Positions 25,162-34,555 of a stretch of DNA of 64,000 nt are shown piece after piece. Position 1 is the first letter of the stretch. Each line of letters opens with the position of its first letter. The stretch is from Shewanella insulae (GTDB taxonomy: Bacteria; Pseudomonadota; Gammaproteobacteria; Enterobacterales; Shewanellaceae), in contig NZ_WRPA01000011.1 of assembly GCF_009831655.1 (NCBI RefSeq), forward strand, positions 1-64,000, in the 5' to 3' direction. Both the position numbers and the translations under genes were made by a program. The notes under the pieces were generated by a model, which was given only the letters and a program-made list of their open reading frames with translations, searched no databases and had not been told where the DNA came from.

Positions 25162-25958
25162 TGCTGGCCTACCGATGTGATGGCGACAGCCAGCAGCCTG
25201 TCTTAGTCCTGCTGCATGGGCTGCTGGGGGATAAGGATGACTGGCAGGCCATCCTCCCTCGGCTAAGTCGTCACTTTTTCTGTATCGCCCTGGATCTACC
25301 CGGTCATGGCGACAGCCCTGCGCTCGATGGCGATCCGCACTCGAGCGGTTTTCGGCGGGTCGTAACACAGATCCTCTCGACCCTAGACAAGCTAAAGATA
25401 AGCCACTTTCATCTGCTGGGTTATTCCCTCGGTGGCCGTATCGCCCTGCATCTGGCAAAGCACCTAATACAACAGGCGCCCGAGCGCCTGCTCAGCCTGC
25501 ATCTGGAATCTTGTCACCCTGGGCTTAGGGATGACGAAGAAAGAGCACTGAGGCTAAAGCAAGACAGCACCTGGCAGCAAAAGCTGCTCTCCCTGCCTAT
25601 TACTGATTTTCTCGCCCTCTGGTACCAACAGGGAGTATTTGCCTCCCTCGATGATCAACAAAGACAGAAGCTCATCCAGGCGCGAGCCCATAATCGCCCC
25701 GAGGCGCTGTCCAGCATCTACCTGCCAACCTCTCTGGGTCAGCAGACGGATCTGGCGCTACTGCCCAGTGAGCTGGCTATCCCCTGGCACTACTATGTCG
25801 GCCTACAGGACGATAAGTTTCTCGCCCTGGCGAGCACCTGGGAGGCGAAACAGGGAATATCTGTCACCAAGGTGCCGGGAGCCGGTCACAACGTGCATCT
25901 GGCGCAGCCAGAAGCCTTCTGCGATGCCCTCATCGCCCATCTCAGGACACAAGCATGA
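25161..25958 (+). CDS. menH: SHCHC synthase MenH (alpha/beta hydrolase)
   Basis: 265 residues. Eliminates pyruvate from SEPHCHC to give SHCHC in menaquinone synthesis. An alpha/beta hydrolase with the nucleophile in GYSLGG (Ser89), oxyanion-hole region LLHGLLGDKDDW, acid near GLQDDKF and His in GAGHNVHLAQP. It overlaps the ends of menD (one base) and menC (four bases), so it is translationally coupled. Confidence 0.92.
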   Translation: MLAYRCDGDSQQPVLVLLHGLLGDKDDWQAILPRLSRHFFCIALDLPGHGDSPALDGDPHSSGFRRVVTQILSTLDKLKISHFHLLGYSLGGRIALHLAKHLIQQAPERLLSLHLESCHPGLRDDEERALRLKQDSTWQQKLLSLPITDFLALWYQQGVFASLDDQQRQKLIQARAHNRPEALSSIYLPTSLGQQTDLALLPSELAIPWHYYVGLQDDKFLALASTWEAKQGISVTKVPGAGHNVHLAQPEAFCDALIAHLRTQA

Positions 25959-27013
25959 TACTCAGTCAACTAAGCCTCTACCGCTATCAGATCCCCCTGG
26001 ACAAGCTGCTACCGGTGGGGAAACAGCGTATTGATAACCGTCAGGGGCTGGTCCTCAGGGGCAGTGCGCTAACCGAGCAGGGTGAAGCAGTGACCGCAGA
26101 GGTGGAGATTGCCCCCCTGAGCGGCCAGGATGTGGACGAACAACCCCTCAGAGGCTTTAGCCAGGAGCCCCTTGGTCAGGTGATCGACCAGCTCATGCCC
26201 CTGCTGGATGAGCTGATAGACAAACCGGTCGACGAGCTGGCAAGACTCGCCCAAGAGACGCAGCTTCCCTCCTTGGCATTTGGCCTGTCGCTACTTCACG
26301 CCAGACTCTCGGGGCGACTGCCCGCCGCCAGACGCGGCGCGCGAACGATTCCCCTCATCTATCAGGCCCAAGACGAGGCGCCTCAGGCACTGGATGCCCG
26401 CATCGATGCCCTGGAGCGTTCGACTCATGCGGTCAAGGTCAAGGTGGGGCAGACCTCGATGGAGCAGGAGATCGCCATGATCCACCGAATCCTGGCCCGT
26501 CGCCCAGACCTCAGGCTGAGGCTGGACGCCAATCGCTGCTTCACCCTGGAAGCGGCAATCGATTTCCTCGCCTGTCTGCCGTTAGAGGCGATCGAGTATA
26601 TCGAGGAGCCTTGCCAAGACCCAGGCGACAATGCGGCCCTGTACCAGGCCTTGGGGGTGGGGTTTGCCTTGGATGAGACCCTGAATAACCCTGGCTACCA
26701 ATTTACCATGGCGTCGGGGCTCAGCGCCCTTATCATCAAGCCGATGATCTTAGGCTCGCTGGCGGATCTTCAGGCATTGGCTCAGGAGGCCCATGAGGCT
26801 GGCGTGCGGGTCATCCTCAGCGCCAGCCTGGAAGCCAGCCTAGGCATCAATGCACTGAGAGATCTCAGCGAGGCCCTGACCCCTGACGAGGTGCCAGGAC
26901 TGGACACCCTAAGCGCCTTCAGCGCCGATCTGCTCATTTCTACCGGTAAGAATCGCTGCCTGACACTGGAAAACCTGATCTGCCTGAAACAGGTCACGGG
27001 GGAGGCGGTTTGA
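25955..27013 (+). CDS. menC: o-Succinylbenzoate synthase MenC
   Basis: 352 residues, enolase superfamily. Dehydrates SHCHC to o-succinylbenzoate. The metal-binding and catalytic segments are present: VKVKVG (KxK catalytic Lys), RLDANRC (Asp), YIEEPCQDP (Glu), ALDETLNN (Asp/Glu) and LIIKPMILG (second catalytic Lys). It overlaps menH by four bases and the menE start (TTGA). Confidence 0.93.
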   Translation: MILSQLSLYRYQIPLDKLLPVGKQRIDNRQGLVLRGSALTEQGEAVTAEVEIAPLSGQDVDEQPLRGFSQEPLGQVIDQLMPLLDELIDKPVDELARLAQETQLPSLAFGLSLLHARLSGRLPAARRGARTIPLIYQAQDEAPQALDARIDALERSTHAVKVKVGQTSMEQEIAMIHRILARRPDLRLRLDANRCFTLEAAIDFLACLPLEAIEYIEEPCQDPGDNAALYQALGVGFALDETLNNPGYQFTMASGLSALIIKPMILGSLADLQALAQEAHEAGVRVILSASLEASLGINALRDLSEALTPDEVPGLDTLSAFSADLLISTGKNRCLTLENLICLKQVTGEAV

Positions 27014-28512
27014 AACCCAACCACGAAAATGGCCTAGACATTGACCAAGAAAGCATAAGCGTCTCGCCGCTACACCTGATGGCGGCGAAGGTGCCTGGAC
27101 AGATCGCCCTGCATCACTGGCATGATAGCGGCTATCACCCCCTCGACTATGCCCAGCTCGCACAAAGGGTGCGACAGTGCGCGGGTCAGCTACATAGCCT
27201 GGGGTTAAGACCGGGCGACAAGCTGGCCTGCATCGATCAAAACTCTCTGGCGCTGGTGATCCTCTACTGGGCCTGTATCGATCTCGGCGCCATCTTCTGC
27301 CCGTTAAACCCAAGATTCCCCAAGGCACAGATCGCCACAATTGCCGAGCGCTACGGTTTCAATCATTTCTGGGCTGGCGAGACCTATCAAGACTTGCTGC
27401 CGGAGCCCGGCCTGACGCTCACATTAGACGCAAATAGCTTTGCCTCTGAGTCAGCAACCAAGAGCGAGACAAGTGAACAGGCCTCACCACCCCAGATAGA
27501 CACTACGCGGCCCTGCAACATCATACTCACTTCGGGCAGCAGCGGCATGCCCAAGGCCGCCGTACACTGCCTCAATAATCATATCGCCAGCGCCCAGGGC
27601 TCGACCCAGAAGATCCCCCTTGCTCTAGGGGACAACTGGCTGCTCTCCCTGCCGCTGTTTCATATCGGCGGCTTGGCCATAGTCAATCGCTGCGCCTTGG
27701 CCGGGGCGGCCCTGACCCTGCCAGCGTCCGGTCTGTCGTTGGCAAGGCAGCTGGAGGCAATGCCCCTAACCCACCTCTCCCTGGTGGCCACCCAACTAGT
27801 GAGATTGCTTAACGACGCCCCCGAGATCCTCAAGGGCCTCAAGGCGCTGCTGCTGGGCGGCGGCGCCATAGATGAGCGACTGATCGAACGCCTGACGCCG
27901 CTGGGCATTCCCGCCTTTACCAGCTATGGAATGACAGAGATGAGCTCACAGATCACCACGGCCAGGGCCAATGCCCTGGGCAGTTGCGGCGCGCCCCTGC
28001 CCGGACGCGAGCTGAAAATTGTCGATGAGGTGATCTATGTACGCGGCGAGACCTTGTTTCTCGGCTATCTGGGCGATAAGTCGCCCCATGAGATCAATAT
28101 ACCTCTGGATAAGGATGGCTGGTTATGTACCCAAGATCGCGGTCGATTCACTCCCGAGGGCGAGCTGCTCGTCCTGGGGCGCACAGACAACATGTTTATC
28201 TGCGGCGGCGAGAATATTCAACCCGAGGAGATAGAGGCTGTGCTTAGAAGCTATCCCGGCATAGAGGAGGCGCTGGTGTTCGGCATTCCCGACCAGGAGT
28301 TCGGCCTGCTGCCGGCAGCCATCATAAAGGGGGGATCTCCTTCGCCTGAGAAGCTCGAAGCATTTCTTTGCCAGCATATCGCCCGCTTTAAACGCCCACG
28401 GCACTATTACCCCTGGCCCCAGGTTGAGCAGACGGGGCTCAAGTTGCCCCGCAAGCTCGTAATACAGGCGGTGGCCGAGCGCCATGGATTAGCCATAAAA
28501 AAACCTGCTTGA
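27010..28512 (+). CDS. menE: o-Succinylbenzoate-CoA ligase MenE
   Basis: 500 residues, ANL adenylating superfamily. Activates o-succinylbenzoate to its CoA thioester. The P-loop motif ILTSGSSGMPKAA lies near residues 173-185; SYGMTEMSSQ, a Gly-rich RGETLFLGYL and the hinge LGRTDNMFICGGENIQPEEIE follow. It starts at TTG, overlapping the menC stop, with GGGGGAGG four bases upstream. The stop codon lies in the loop of the terminator hairpin. Confidence 0.93.
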   Translation: MKPNHENGLDIDQESISVSPLHLMAAKVPGQIALHHWHDSGYHPLDYAQLAQRVRQCAGQLHSLGLRPGDKLACIDQNSLALVILYWACIDLGAIFCPLNPRFPKAQIATIAERYGFNHFWAGETYQDLLPEPGLTLTLDANSFASESATKSETSEQASPPQIDTTRPCNIILTSGSSGMPKAAVHCLNNHIASAQGSTQKIPLALGDNWLLSLPLFHIGGLAIVNRCALAGAALTLPASGLSLARQLEAMPLTHLSLVATQLVRLLNDAPEILKGLKALLLGGGAIDERLIERLTPLGIPAFTSYGMTEMSSQITTARANALGSCGAPLPGRELKIVDEVIYVRGETLFLGYLGDKSPHEINIPLDKDGWLCTQDRGRFTPEGELLVLGRTDNMFICGGENIQPEEIEAVLRSYPGIEEALVFGIPDQEFGLLPAAIIKGGSPSPEKLEAFLCQHIARFKRPRHYYPWPQVEQTGLKLPRKLVIQAVAERHGLAIKKPA

Positions 28513-28528
28513 TAGCAGGTTTTTCTTT
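28497..28528 (+). terminator. Terminator of the men operon
   Basis: AAACCTGCT (28501-28509) pairs with AGCAGGTTT (28514-28522), followed by a T-rich tail. The menE TGA stop (28510-28512) is inside the loop. Confidence 0.85.
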
Positions 28529-28570
28529 AATGCTTTGCCACTCAAGATCGGGGCATTCACATCGCTGAAG

Positions 28571-29428
28571 TTACATTTCCATGCGGCCCTTGAGCTTGTT
28601 CATGGCGTTCTTCTCAAGCTGCCTGATACGCTCGGCAGAAACTTGATAGGTGGCCGCCAGCTCTTGCAGCGTGGTCTTCTCTTCATCCAACCAACGCGCC
28701 TGTAGAATATGCTGGCTACGCTCATCAAGGGTCTTGATGGCCGCCAGAAGACGGGTTTGGTTATCGGCTTCGAAGTTGTCGTTTTCAACCTGTGAGGCGA
28801 TATCAGACGAATGATCCTCGAGATAATGCACGGGTGCATAGTCCTGATCATCATCGTTGTCGCTGGCAAGATCGAAGGCTGGATCCTGGGCCGCCATGCG
28901 TGATTCCATCTCGGTCACATCGTTCTTAGAGACACCCAGGTTCTCGGCAACCATGGTCACCTCTTCATCGCTAAACCAACCGAGACGTTTCTTGGCCTTA
29001 CGCAGGTTGAAGAACAGCTTACGCTGCGCCTTGGTGGTCGCGACCTTAACGATACGCCAGTTTTTCAACACGTATTCGTGGATCTCGGCTTTAATCCAAT
29101 GCACGGCAAACGAGACAAGACGCACACCCACATCGGGATCAAAGCGTTTTACCGCCTTCATCAGACCAATGTTACCCTCCTGGATCAGATCAGCCTGTGG
29201 CAGACCATAACCCGCGTAACCTTTGGCGACATGAATAACGAAACGAAGATGAGACATAATCAACTGCTTCGCAGCCTGAATGTCACCGGTCTCCTGCAGA
29301 CGTTTCGCCAGCTCATACTCCTCATTCGCCTCCAACATAGGAATGTTGTGCGCAGAATGGATATAAGCCTCTAAGCTACTGCTGCTTTGAGGTACCATTA
29401 GTGCCATTGATTGCGTTTGATTTGTCAT
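28571..29428 (-). CDS. rpoH: RNA polymerase heat-shock sigma factor RpoH (sigma-32)
   Basis: About 285 residues from ATG 29426-29428, which has AGGAG at good spacing; upstream residues in the frame (to 29539) are not part of the family. Region 2 ([38 protein letters not shown]), the RpoH box with [10 protein letters not shown] (sigma-32-specific) and region 4 HTH ([27 protein letters not shown]) are all present. Directs transcription of heat-shock genes. It is downstream of ftsY-ftsE-ftsX, the conserved enterobacterial arrangement, and probably has its own promoter. Confidence 0.96.
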   Translation of the reverse strand: MTNQTQSMALMVPQSSSSLEAYIHSAHNIPMLEANEEYELAKRLQETGDIQAAKQLIMSHLRFVIHVAKGYAGYGLPQADLIQEGNIGLMKAVKRFDPDVGVRLVSFAVHWIKAEIHEYVLKNWRIVKVATTKAQRKLFFNLRKAKKRLGWFSDEEVTMVAENLGVSKNDVTEMESRMAAQDPAFDLASDNDDDQDYAPVHYLEDHSSDIASQVENDNFEADNQTRLLAAIKTLDERSQHILQARWLDEEKTTLQELAATYQVSAERIRQLEKNAMNKLKGRMEM

Positions 29429-29548
29429 TAACGCTCCTAACTTCTTATCTTGCATAAATTTAACGCTTTGGGTGCTCAGCGCCGCCTGAAAACGGCATTC
29501 CGTGGGAGTATAAAGAAAGGGGATTACGCCCAGGGACAAGCTGATGAA

Positions 29549-29576
29549 CTATTAACTATCTGACAGTCTATGTCAA
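29549..29576 (-). promoter_or_regulatory. Possible rpoH promoter
   Basis: On the minus strand a perfect TTGACA (29571-29576) is followed after 16 bases by TAATAG (29549-29554). This leaves a leader of about 110 bases, a plausible place for the RNA thermometer structure known for rpoH. Confidence 0.45.
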
Positions 29577-29709
29577 CACTCGAAGCTGAACAGGGTTTAA
29601 TTTCACCCGATTCTATAGACATTGCAAGTGAATAATAGTTCATAAAATCGCTAGGGGCTGTCGACCACGCCAGCCTGTTTCTGCGGCAATTGAACCAGCG
29701 ACATACCCT

Positions 29710-30675
29710 CTAGGAAGGCTCTATCGCCCTCAGATGTTGGCGCACCGACAAGTAGGAACCCAACCAGCCTAGGAAGGAGGCCAAGAGTATCAGCTCGCCC
29801 AGCTCAACCAGAGTCAGCGACTGCATTTCCAACGAACTCCCATAGAGGCCGAGCAGGCTGGCCAGGGCGCCGTCCAGATACCAGACCAGCAGGTTGATGA
29901 TCATCCAGGCCAGTACCCCGCCTATCACCCCAAACCAGATCCCGGTATAGAGGAAGGGACGCTGAATAAAGGCCTCCGTGGCGCCCACCAGCTTCATCAC
30001 CTCGATCTCGGTGCGGCGATTCATGATGGCAAGACGTATGGTATTGCCTATTACCAACACCACGGCCAACACCAGGAGGGCGGCGATAGCCATCACGGTG
30101 CGCTCCAGCAGCCTTACCACGGCCTGTAGGCGCTCCAGCCACTCGATATCCAGGCGACCAAAGCTGACCTCGGGCTCAAGTTCCAGCTTCTTCAATAGCT
30201 CGCGAGCACCATTAGGGCTGGCGTACTTCATACTCGGGGTTACCGTGATCACCGCCGGTAGCGGGTTCTCGTCCAGATAGGCCAGGGCCTCACCGAAACC
30301 CGACAGGCGCTGAAACTCCTCCAGGGCCTTGTCGCGGTCGATATAGCTGACGGCGCTCACCTCACTGTAGGCGCTTATACGGCTGATGAGGCTCTGTATG
30401 CTGCGCTCGCTGCGACCCTCATCGATAAACAGGGAGATCTCGGCGGCGCTGTTCCAGGACTGGGTGATGGTCTCGGCGTTCTTCACCAACACCTGCAGTG
30501 CCGCCGGCAGGCTCAGACTCACGCCCAGCACGGCCATGGTCATCAGCGAGGAGACGGGATTGCGCCACAACTCCCCCATGCTGCCCATGGCATGTTGAAT
30601 ATGGCGGATAAAAAACATCACGATTCGACCACTGATAGGAAGCTTACTGCGCACCAATTGAGGTTGCTGACTCAT
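29710..30675 (-). CDS. ftsX: Cell-division permease-like protein FtsX
   Basis: 321 residues. Membrane partner of FtsE in the divisome, where the complex controls septal peptidoglycan hydrolases. Four membrane helices: one near residues 45-65 (SSLMTMAVLGVSLSLPAALQ), a periplasmic domain, then three at the C-terminal half (MAIAALLVLAVVLVIGN and two more). The start has GAGGAG at good spacing and lies 14 bases after the ftsE stop. Confidence 0.95.
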   Translation of the reverse strand: MSQQPQLVRSKLPISGRIVMFFIRHIQHAMGSMGELWRNPVSSLMTMAVLGVSLSLPAALQVLVKNAETITQSWNSAAEISLFIDEGRSERSIQSLISRISAYSEVSAVSYIDRDKALEEFQRLSGFGEALAYLDENPLPAVITVTPSMKYASPNGARELLKKLELEPEVSFGRLDIEWLERLQAVVRLLERTVMAIAALLVLAVVLVIGNTIRLAIMNRRTEIEVMKLVGATEAFIQRPFLYTGIWFGVIGGVLAWMIINLLVWYLDGALASLLGLYGSSLEMQSLTLVELGELILLASFLGWLGSYLSVRQHLRAIEPS

Positions 30676-30689
30676 CTTACTCTCCTCAA

Positions 30690-31391
30690 TTATTGGCCGA
30701 AGACGCTGGCTTTAGGTTGGGTGCTCGCCAGCTCGTCACCACCCAGGATACGGCCCTGTTTCAGGGTCAGGGTGCGATAACGCATTCTGGCAATCAGGCC
30801 CAGATCATGGGTGGCGATCAGCACGGTCGTGCCGGCATCGTTAAAGGTCTCAAACAGGCGCAGGATATCCATGGACAACTTAGGGTCCAGGTTACCCGTG
30901 GGCTCATCGGCCAGTAGCAAAGGCGGCTTGTTGACTATGGCGCGGGCGATCCCCACCCGTTGCTGCTCACCACCGGATAACATGATGGGATAGTGACGCT
31001 CCTTGCCATACAGGCCTACCATATCCAGGGCCGCCAGCACCCGCTTCTTGATCTCGTGCAGGGCGAAGCCCTCGATCACCAGAGGCAGGGCAATATTGTC
31101 GAAGACGCTGCGATCCATCAGCAGGTGATGGTTTTGGAAGATCATGCCGATATCCCGGCGTAGGAAGGGGACATCCTTGGGGCGGATATTAGCGATGTCA
31201 TGGCCATTGATGGCGACACGGCCGGCATTGGCCCTCTCGATCACTGTGATCAACTTAAGCAGGGTACTCTTGCCCGCCCCTGAGTGGCCAGTTAAAAATG
31301 CCATCTCACCGCGTTTCAGATGAAAACTCACGTCGGTAAGGGCCTTCTGGCCACCGGGATAAACCTTGCTAACCTGCTCAAATCGAATCAT
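30690..31391 (-). CDS. ftsE: Cell-division ATP-binding protein FtsE
   Basis: 233 residues, ABC ATPase. Walker A GHSGAGKST (about residues 35-43), signature LSGGEQQRVGIARA, Walker B LLLADEPTGNLD and the H-loop THD are intact. Works with FtsX at the septum. It sits between ftsY (112-base gap) and ftsX. Confidence 0.96.
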   Translation of the reverse strand: MIRFEQVSKVYPGGQKALTDVSFHLKRGEMAFLTGHSGAGKSTLLKLITVIERANAGRVAINGHDIANIRPKDVPFLRRDIGMIFQNHHLLMDRSVFDNIALPLVIEGFALHEIKKRVLAALDMVGLYGKERHYPIMLSGGEQQRVGIARAIVNKPPLLLADEPTGNLDPKLSMDILRLFETFNDAGTTVLIATHDLGLIARMRYRTLTLKQGRILGGDELASTQPKASVFGQ

Positions 31392-31503
31392 AAGTACCCA
31401 ATCTTAGGTTGTTTAAATCAGATTGTAGACATTAGATTGTTGCAATAGTGTCTTGATGGGCCAGCCGAATTCGACTGGCCCTGGCTTTACACCTAGCCGT
31501 TTG

Positions 31504-33189
31504 CTACTTGGCCTCATCCTCATGGCTGAACAGGGCGTCGATAAAGTCTTTCGCATCGAAAGGTCTTAGATCATCGATCTGCTCACCGACACCTATGTGT
31601 CTAATTGGTATGCCAAATTTATCGGCGATGGCGAAGATCACACCACCCTTAGCGGTGCCATCCAGCTTACTCATGGTGATACCCGTAACGCCAACCGCAT
31701 CCTTGAACAGCTGCGCCTGACTGATAGCATTCTGACCCGTACTCGCATCCAGGGTCAACATCACCTCGTGGGGAGCAGTCTCATCTTGCTTCTTCATCAC
31801 ACGAACTACTTTCTTCAGCTCATCCATCAGGTGGGCCTTGTTCTGTAGACGTCCCGCCGTGTCGGCGATCAAAATGTCTATCTTACGGGCACGTGCCGCC
31901 TGCAATGCGTCGAAGAGTACCGAGGCGCTATCTGCTCCCGTATGCTGGGCGATCACAGGAATATCATTGCGTTGACCCCAAACCTGTAGCTGCTCGACGG
32001 CCGCCGCGCGGAAGGTGTCACCCGCCGCCAACATCACCGACTTGCCCTGTTGTTGATACTGCTTGGCCAGCTTACCGATAGTGGTGGTCTTACCCACGCC
32101 GTTGACACCGACCATGAGGATAACGAAAGGTCCATCGCTGTTTTCCGGCACCAATGGAATACTGACCGGCTCCAGGGTCTTCTGCATCTCCTCGCGCATC
32201 AACTCGTAGAGGGCCTCGCCATCTTTAAGCTGCTTACGGCTCGCCTGTTCGGTCAGGCTGTCGATCAGGCGACTGGTGGTTTCCACCCCCACATCGGCGA
32301 TCAGCAGCTGCTCCTCCAGCTCTTCGAACAGTTCATCATCGATCTTCTTGCCCTTGAACAGACCGATGAAACCACTACCAATATTCTCGCTGGTGCGCTT
32401 CAGTCCACGTTTAAGACGGGCAAAGAAGCCCTCTTTGGTCGGCTTCTGCTGAGGCTCGGGCTGTTGTTCAACCTGTTCCTCCTGCTCTGCCTGTTCGGCG
32501 GCCTGGCGGGCATTCTCCGCCTCGACACGAGCCAGCTCCTCGGCTAGACGTTCCTGCTCTGCCTTTTCGGCAGCCAGACGGGCATTCTCCGCCTCGATAC
32601 GGGCCTGCTCCTCGGCTAGGCGCTCCTGCTCTGCCTTTTCGGCGGCCAGGCGGGCATTCTCCGTCTCGATACGGGCCTGCTCCTCGGCTAGGCGTTCCTG
32701 CTCTGCCTTTTCGGCGGCCAGACGGGCATTCTCTGCCTCGATACGGGCCTGCTCCTCGGCTAGGCGTTCCTGCTCTGCCTGTTCGGCAGCCAGACGGGCA
32801 TTCTCTGCCTCGACACGGGCCTGCTCCTCGGCAAGACGTTCCTGCTCTGCCTTTTCGGCAGCCAGACGGGCATTCTCTGCCTCGACACGGACCTGCTCCT
32901 CGGCTAGACGTTCCTGCTCTGCCTTTTCGGCGGCCAGACGGGCATTCTCCGCCTCGAAACGGGCCTGCTCCTCGGCAAGACGTTCCTGCTCTGCCTTTTC
33001 GGCAGCCAGACGGGCATTCTCAGCCTCGACGCTGGCCTGCTCCTCGGCTAGGCGTTCCTGCTCTGCCTGCTCGGCCTCAATTTGGGCCTGTTCGGCTTCA
33101 GCCTGGGTCGAAACTTCTACTTCTGGTGCCGCCGCTTCCTGCTTAGATTTATCTTTGCGGAACCAAGAAAAAAAACCTTTTTTTGCCAT
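31504..33189 (-). CDS. ftsY: Signal recognition particle receptor FtsY with expanded N-terminal repeat
   Basis: 561 residues. Receptor that docks ribosome-SRP complexes at the inner membrane. The N-terminus [13 protein letters not shown] is the membrane-targeting amphipathic patch. Residues 43-234 are eight 24-residue repeats of the form [24 protein letters not shown] (Glu/Ala-rich, predicted long helix). The GTPase NG domain follows, with [27 protein letters not shown] (G1), DTAGR (G3) and TKLDG (G4). E. coli FtsY also has an acidic A domain, but without so regular an array. Confidence 0.95.
   Translation of the reverse strand: MAKKGFFSWFRKDKSKQEAAAPEVEVSTQAEAEQAQIEAEQAEQERLAEEQASVEAENARLAAEKAEQERLAEEQARFEAENARLAAEKAEQERLAEEQVRVEAENARLAAEKAEQERLAEEQARVEAENARLAAEQAEQERLAEEQARIEAENARLAAEKAEQERLAEEQARIETENARLAAEKAEQERLAEEQARIEAENARLAAEKAEQERLAEELARVEAENARQAAEQAEQEEQVEQQPEPQQKPTKEGFFARLKRGLKRTSENIGSGFIGLFKGKKIDDELFEELEEQLLIADVGVETTSRLIDSLTEQASRKQLKDGEALYELMREEMQKTLEPVSIPLVPENSDGPFVILMVGVNGVGKTTTIGKLAKQYQQQGKSVMLAAGDTFRAAAVEQLQVWGQRNDIPVIAQHTGADSASVLFDALQAARARKIDILIADTAGRLQNKAHLMDELKKVVRVMKKQDETAPHEVMLTLDASTGQNAISQAQLFKDAVGVTGITMSKLDGTAKGGVIFAIADKFGIPIRHIGVGEQIDDLRPFDAKDFIDALFSHEDEAK
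32488..33063 (-). repeat. Eight tandem 72-bp repeats within ftsY
   Basis: The 72-bp unit encodes 24 residues starting EQERLAEE. Copies differ by a few codons (ARF, VRV, ARV, ARI, ASV at the central position; KA or QA at the end). No frame is lost. Near identity at the DNA level suggests recent expansion by recombination or slippage. Confidence 0.9.
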
Positions 33190-33436
33190 GTGTAATACCA
33201 GTACTCAACTAACTGATTCAAAATTCGCTATAAAGTCGTTTTGCGCCCGTTATTATAACCAGATAGCTAGGCTAATGACGCAGAAAAACACGGCATTTTT
33301 TCGCTAATGCCCCAGGCTTTACACCTTTTTCTTATGCTTTACGTTAAAATAGCGACCTCAATTTAGCGCAACAGTCTAACACTTAATCTGGTCAGGCCAA
33401 ATTCCGCTAAATGAATCCACAAAATACAGGTAGAAA

Positions 33437-34024
33437 ATGGCAAGAAATCGACCCGCGAGCGGACAGGTAAGGATCATCGCCGGACAATGGCGCTCCAGAA
33501 AACTCCCGATACAAGATCTCGAGGGGCTAAGGCCCACCACAGACAGAGTCAGAGAAACCCTGTTTAACTGGATCGCGGGGGATCTGCCCGGCGCCCGCGT
33601 GCTGGACTGCTTCGGCGGCAGTGGCGCCCTCTGCTTCGAGGCGCTGTCTCGGTACGCCAAATACGCCAAGGTATTTGAACTACAGGCAGGCGCGGCCAAA
33701 CAGCTCAAGCAGAACCTCGCCACGCTAAAATGCGACTGCGCCGAGGTGGTACAGGGCGACACCTTAGTGCAGCTCAAGACCCCACCCGCCGAAGGATTCG
33801 ATGTGGTCTTCATCGATCCACCGTTTCGCAAGGGATTAGCTCAGGCCTGTATCGACGGCCTAAATGCCCAGGCTTGGCTGAATGAGGATGCCCTCGTCTA
33901 TGTTGAGACAGAGCGCGAACATCCGCTCCTGAACTTGCCTACCGGCTGGCTCCCCCTCAAAGAGAAACAGGCAGGTCAGGTGACCTATCGTCTTTATCGA
34001 GTAGAACGCCCGGAGGCAGAATAA
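33437..34024 (+). CDS. rsmD: 16S rRNA (guanine(966)-N2)-methyltransferase RsmD
   Basis: 195 residues. SAM-dependent methylation of G966 in the small ribosomal subunit. Motifs: IIAGQWRSRKLP near the N-terminus, LDCFGGSGALCFEALSR (SAM motif I) and FIDPPFRKG (DPPF catalytic motif). Divergent from ftsY, as in many gammaproteobacteria. Its stop overlaps the next gene's start by one base. Confidence 0.95.
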   Translation: MARNRPASGQVRIIAGQWRSRKLPIQDLEGLRPTTDRVRETLFNWIAGDLPGARVLDCFGGSGALCFEALSRYAKYAKVFELQAGAAKQLKQNLATLKCDCAEVVQGDTLVQLKTPPAEGFDVVFIDPPFRKGLAQACIDGLNAQAWLNEDALVYVETEREHPLLNLPTGWLPLKEKQAGQVTYRLYRVERPEAE

Positions 34025-34314
34025 TGAAAATGGTCATTCTCATCGGCAAGGGGATCACCCTGTTTGCCTGGACCGTGATGCTCTACAACCTGTTTGCACC
34101 GGCAGAAGGCAACATAGGCATGCTGCTGACGCTACTGCTTGGGATCACCCTGGTGATGCACGGCCTGCAGACGCTAATCTTCCGCACCCTGTTTAAGCCG
34201 CTGATGACCTTAGGTTATGGCGATTACCTGAGTGTCATGCTCTTTGGCGTCTTTAGCCTGCTTGAATATCGCCAACGGGTGATGCAGCAGGGCATGACCG
34301 ACAACCAGGCCTAA
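34024..34314 (+). CDS. DUF1145 small membrane protein
   Basis: 96 residues, two to three hydrophobic helices (GKGITLFAWTVMLYNLF and NIGMLLTLLLGITLVMHGLQTL). Matches the DUF1145 (YhhL-like) family, which commonly follows rsmD. Function unknown; inner membrane. Coupled to rsmD. Confidence 0.8.
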   Translation: MKMVILIGKGITLFAWTVMLYNLFAPAEGNIGMLLTLLLGITLVMHGLQTLIFRTLFKPLMTLGYGDYLSVMLFGVFSLLEYRQRVMQQGMTDNQA

Positions 34315-34347
34315 ATGCAGGTCTTTTGTTAAAGAGAAGCAGCCATC

Positions 34348-34374
34348 AAAAAAGCCCCATAGAGGGGCTTTTTT
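34348..34374. terminator. Bidirectional terminator
   Basis: AAAAAAGCCCC (34348-34358) pairs perfectly with GGGGCTTTTTT (34364-34374), giving T-runs on both strands. It ends the rsmD operon on the plus strand and could stop the type II secretion operon on the minus strand. Confidence 0.9.
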
Positions 34375-34379
34375 GTATC

Positions 34380-34546
34380 TTATACCAATCGTAGTAAATA
34401 ACTGAACATACGAGCTTGTTAAAACGTCCGATAACGGCGTTACTATTTTTGATTGTAGAATAAATACTTATCGAAAAATCATGCCTTGTTCTCGACCATT
34501 TTTCCTACGCTACTTCTGATCACATACTTACCGTGATTGATATTAA
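34380..34546. mobile_element. MITE-like non-coding element
   Basis: 167 bases with no gene. The left end begins TTATACCAATCG and the right end, read on the minus strand, begins TTAATATCAATCACG; with one gap about 20 of the first 28 positions match. Ends of this TTATACCAATC kind recur between genes in Shewanella and Vibrio genomes, to my knowledge. No target-site duplication is clear. It lies between the terminator and the end of gspN. Confidence 0.5.
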
Positions 34547-34555
34547 TCTCAACCA

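Noticed and set aside
23458..28512. Missing menF as a broken operon
   Set aside because: menD-menH-menC-menE are all intact; isochorismate synthase may simply be encoded elsewhere.
32488..33063. Regular 72-bp repeat resembling a CRISPR or other repeat array
   Set aside because: The repeats abut each other, have no unique spacers, and are in frame within ftsY throughout.
29710..33189. Disrupted ftsYEX operon because of the 112-base ftsY-ftsE gap
   Set aside because: All three genes are intact, co-directional and in conserved order; the gap is short and gene-free.
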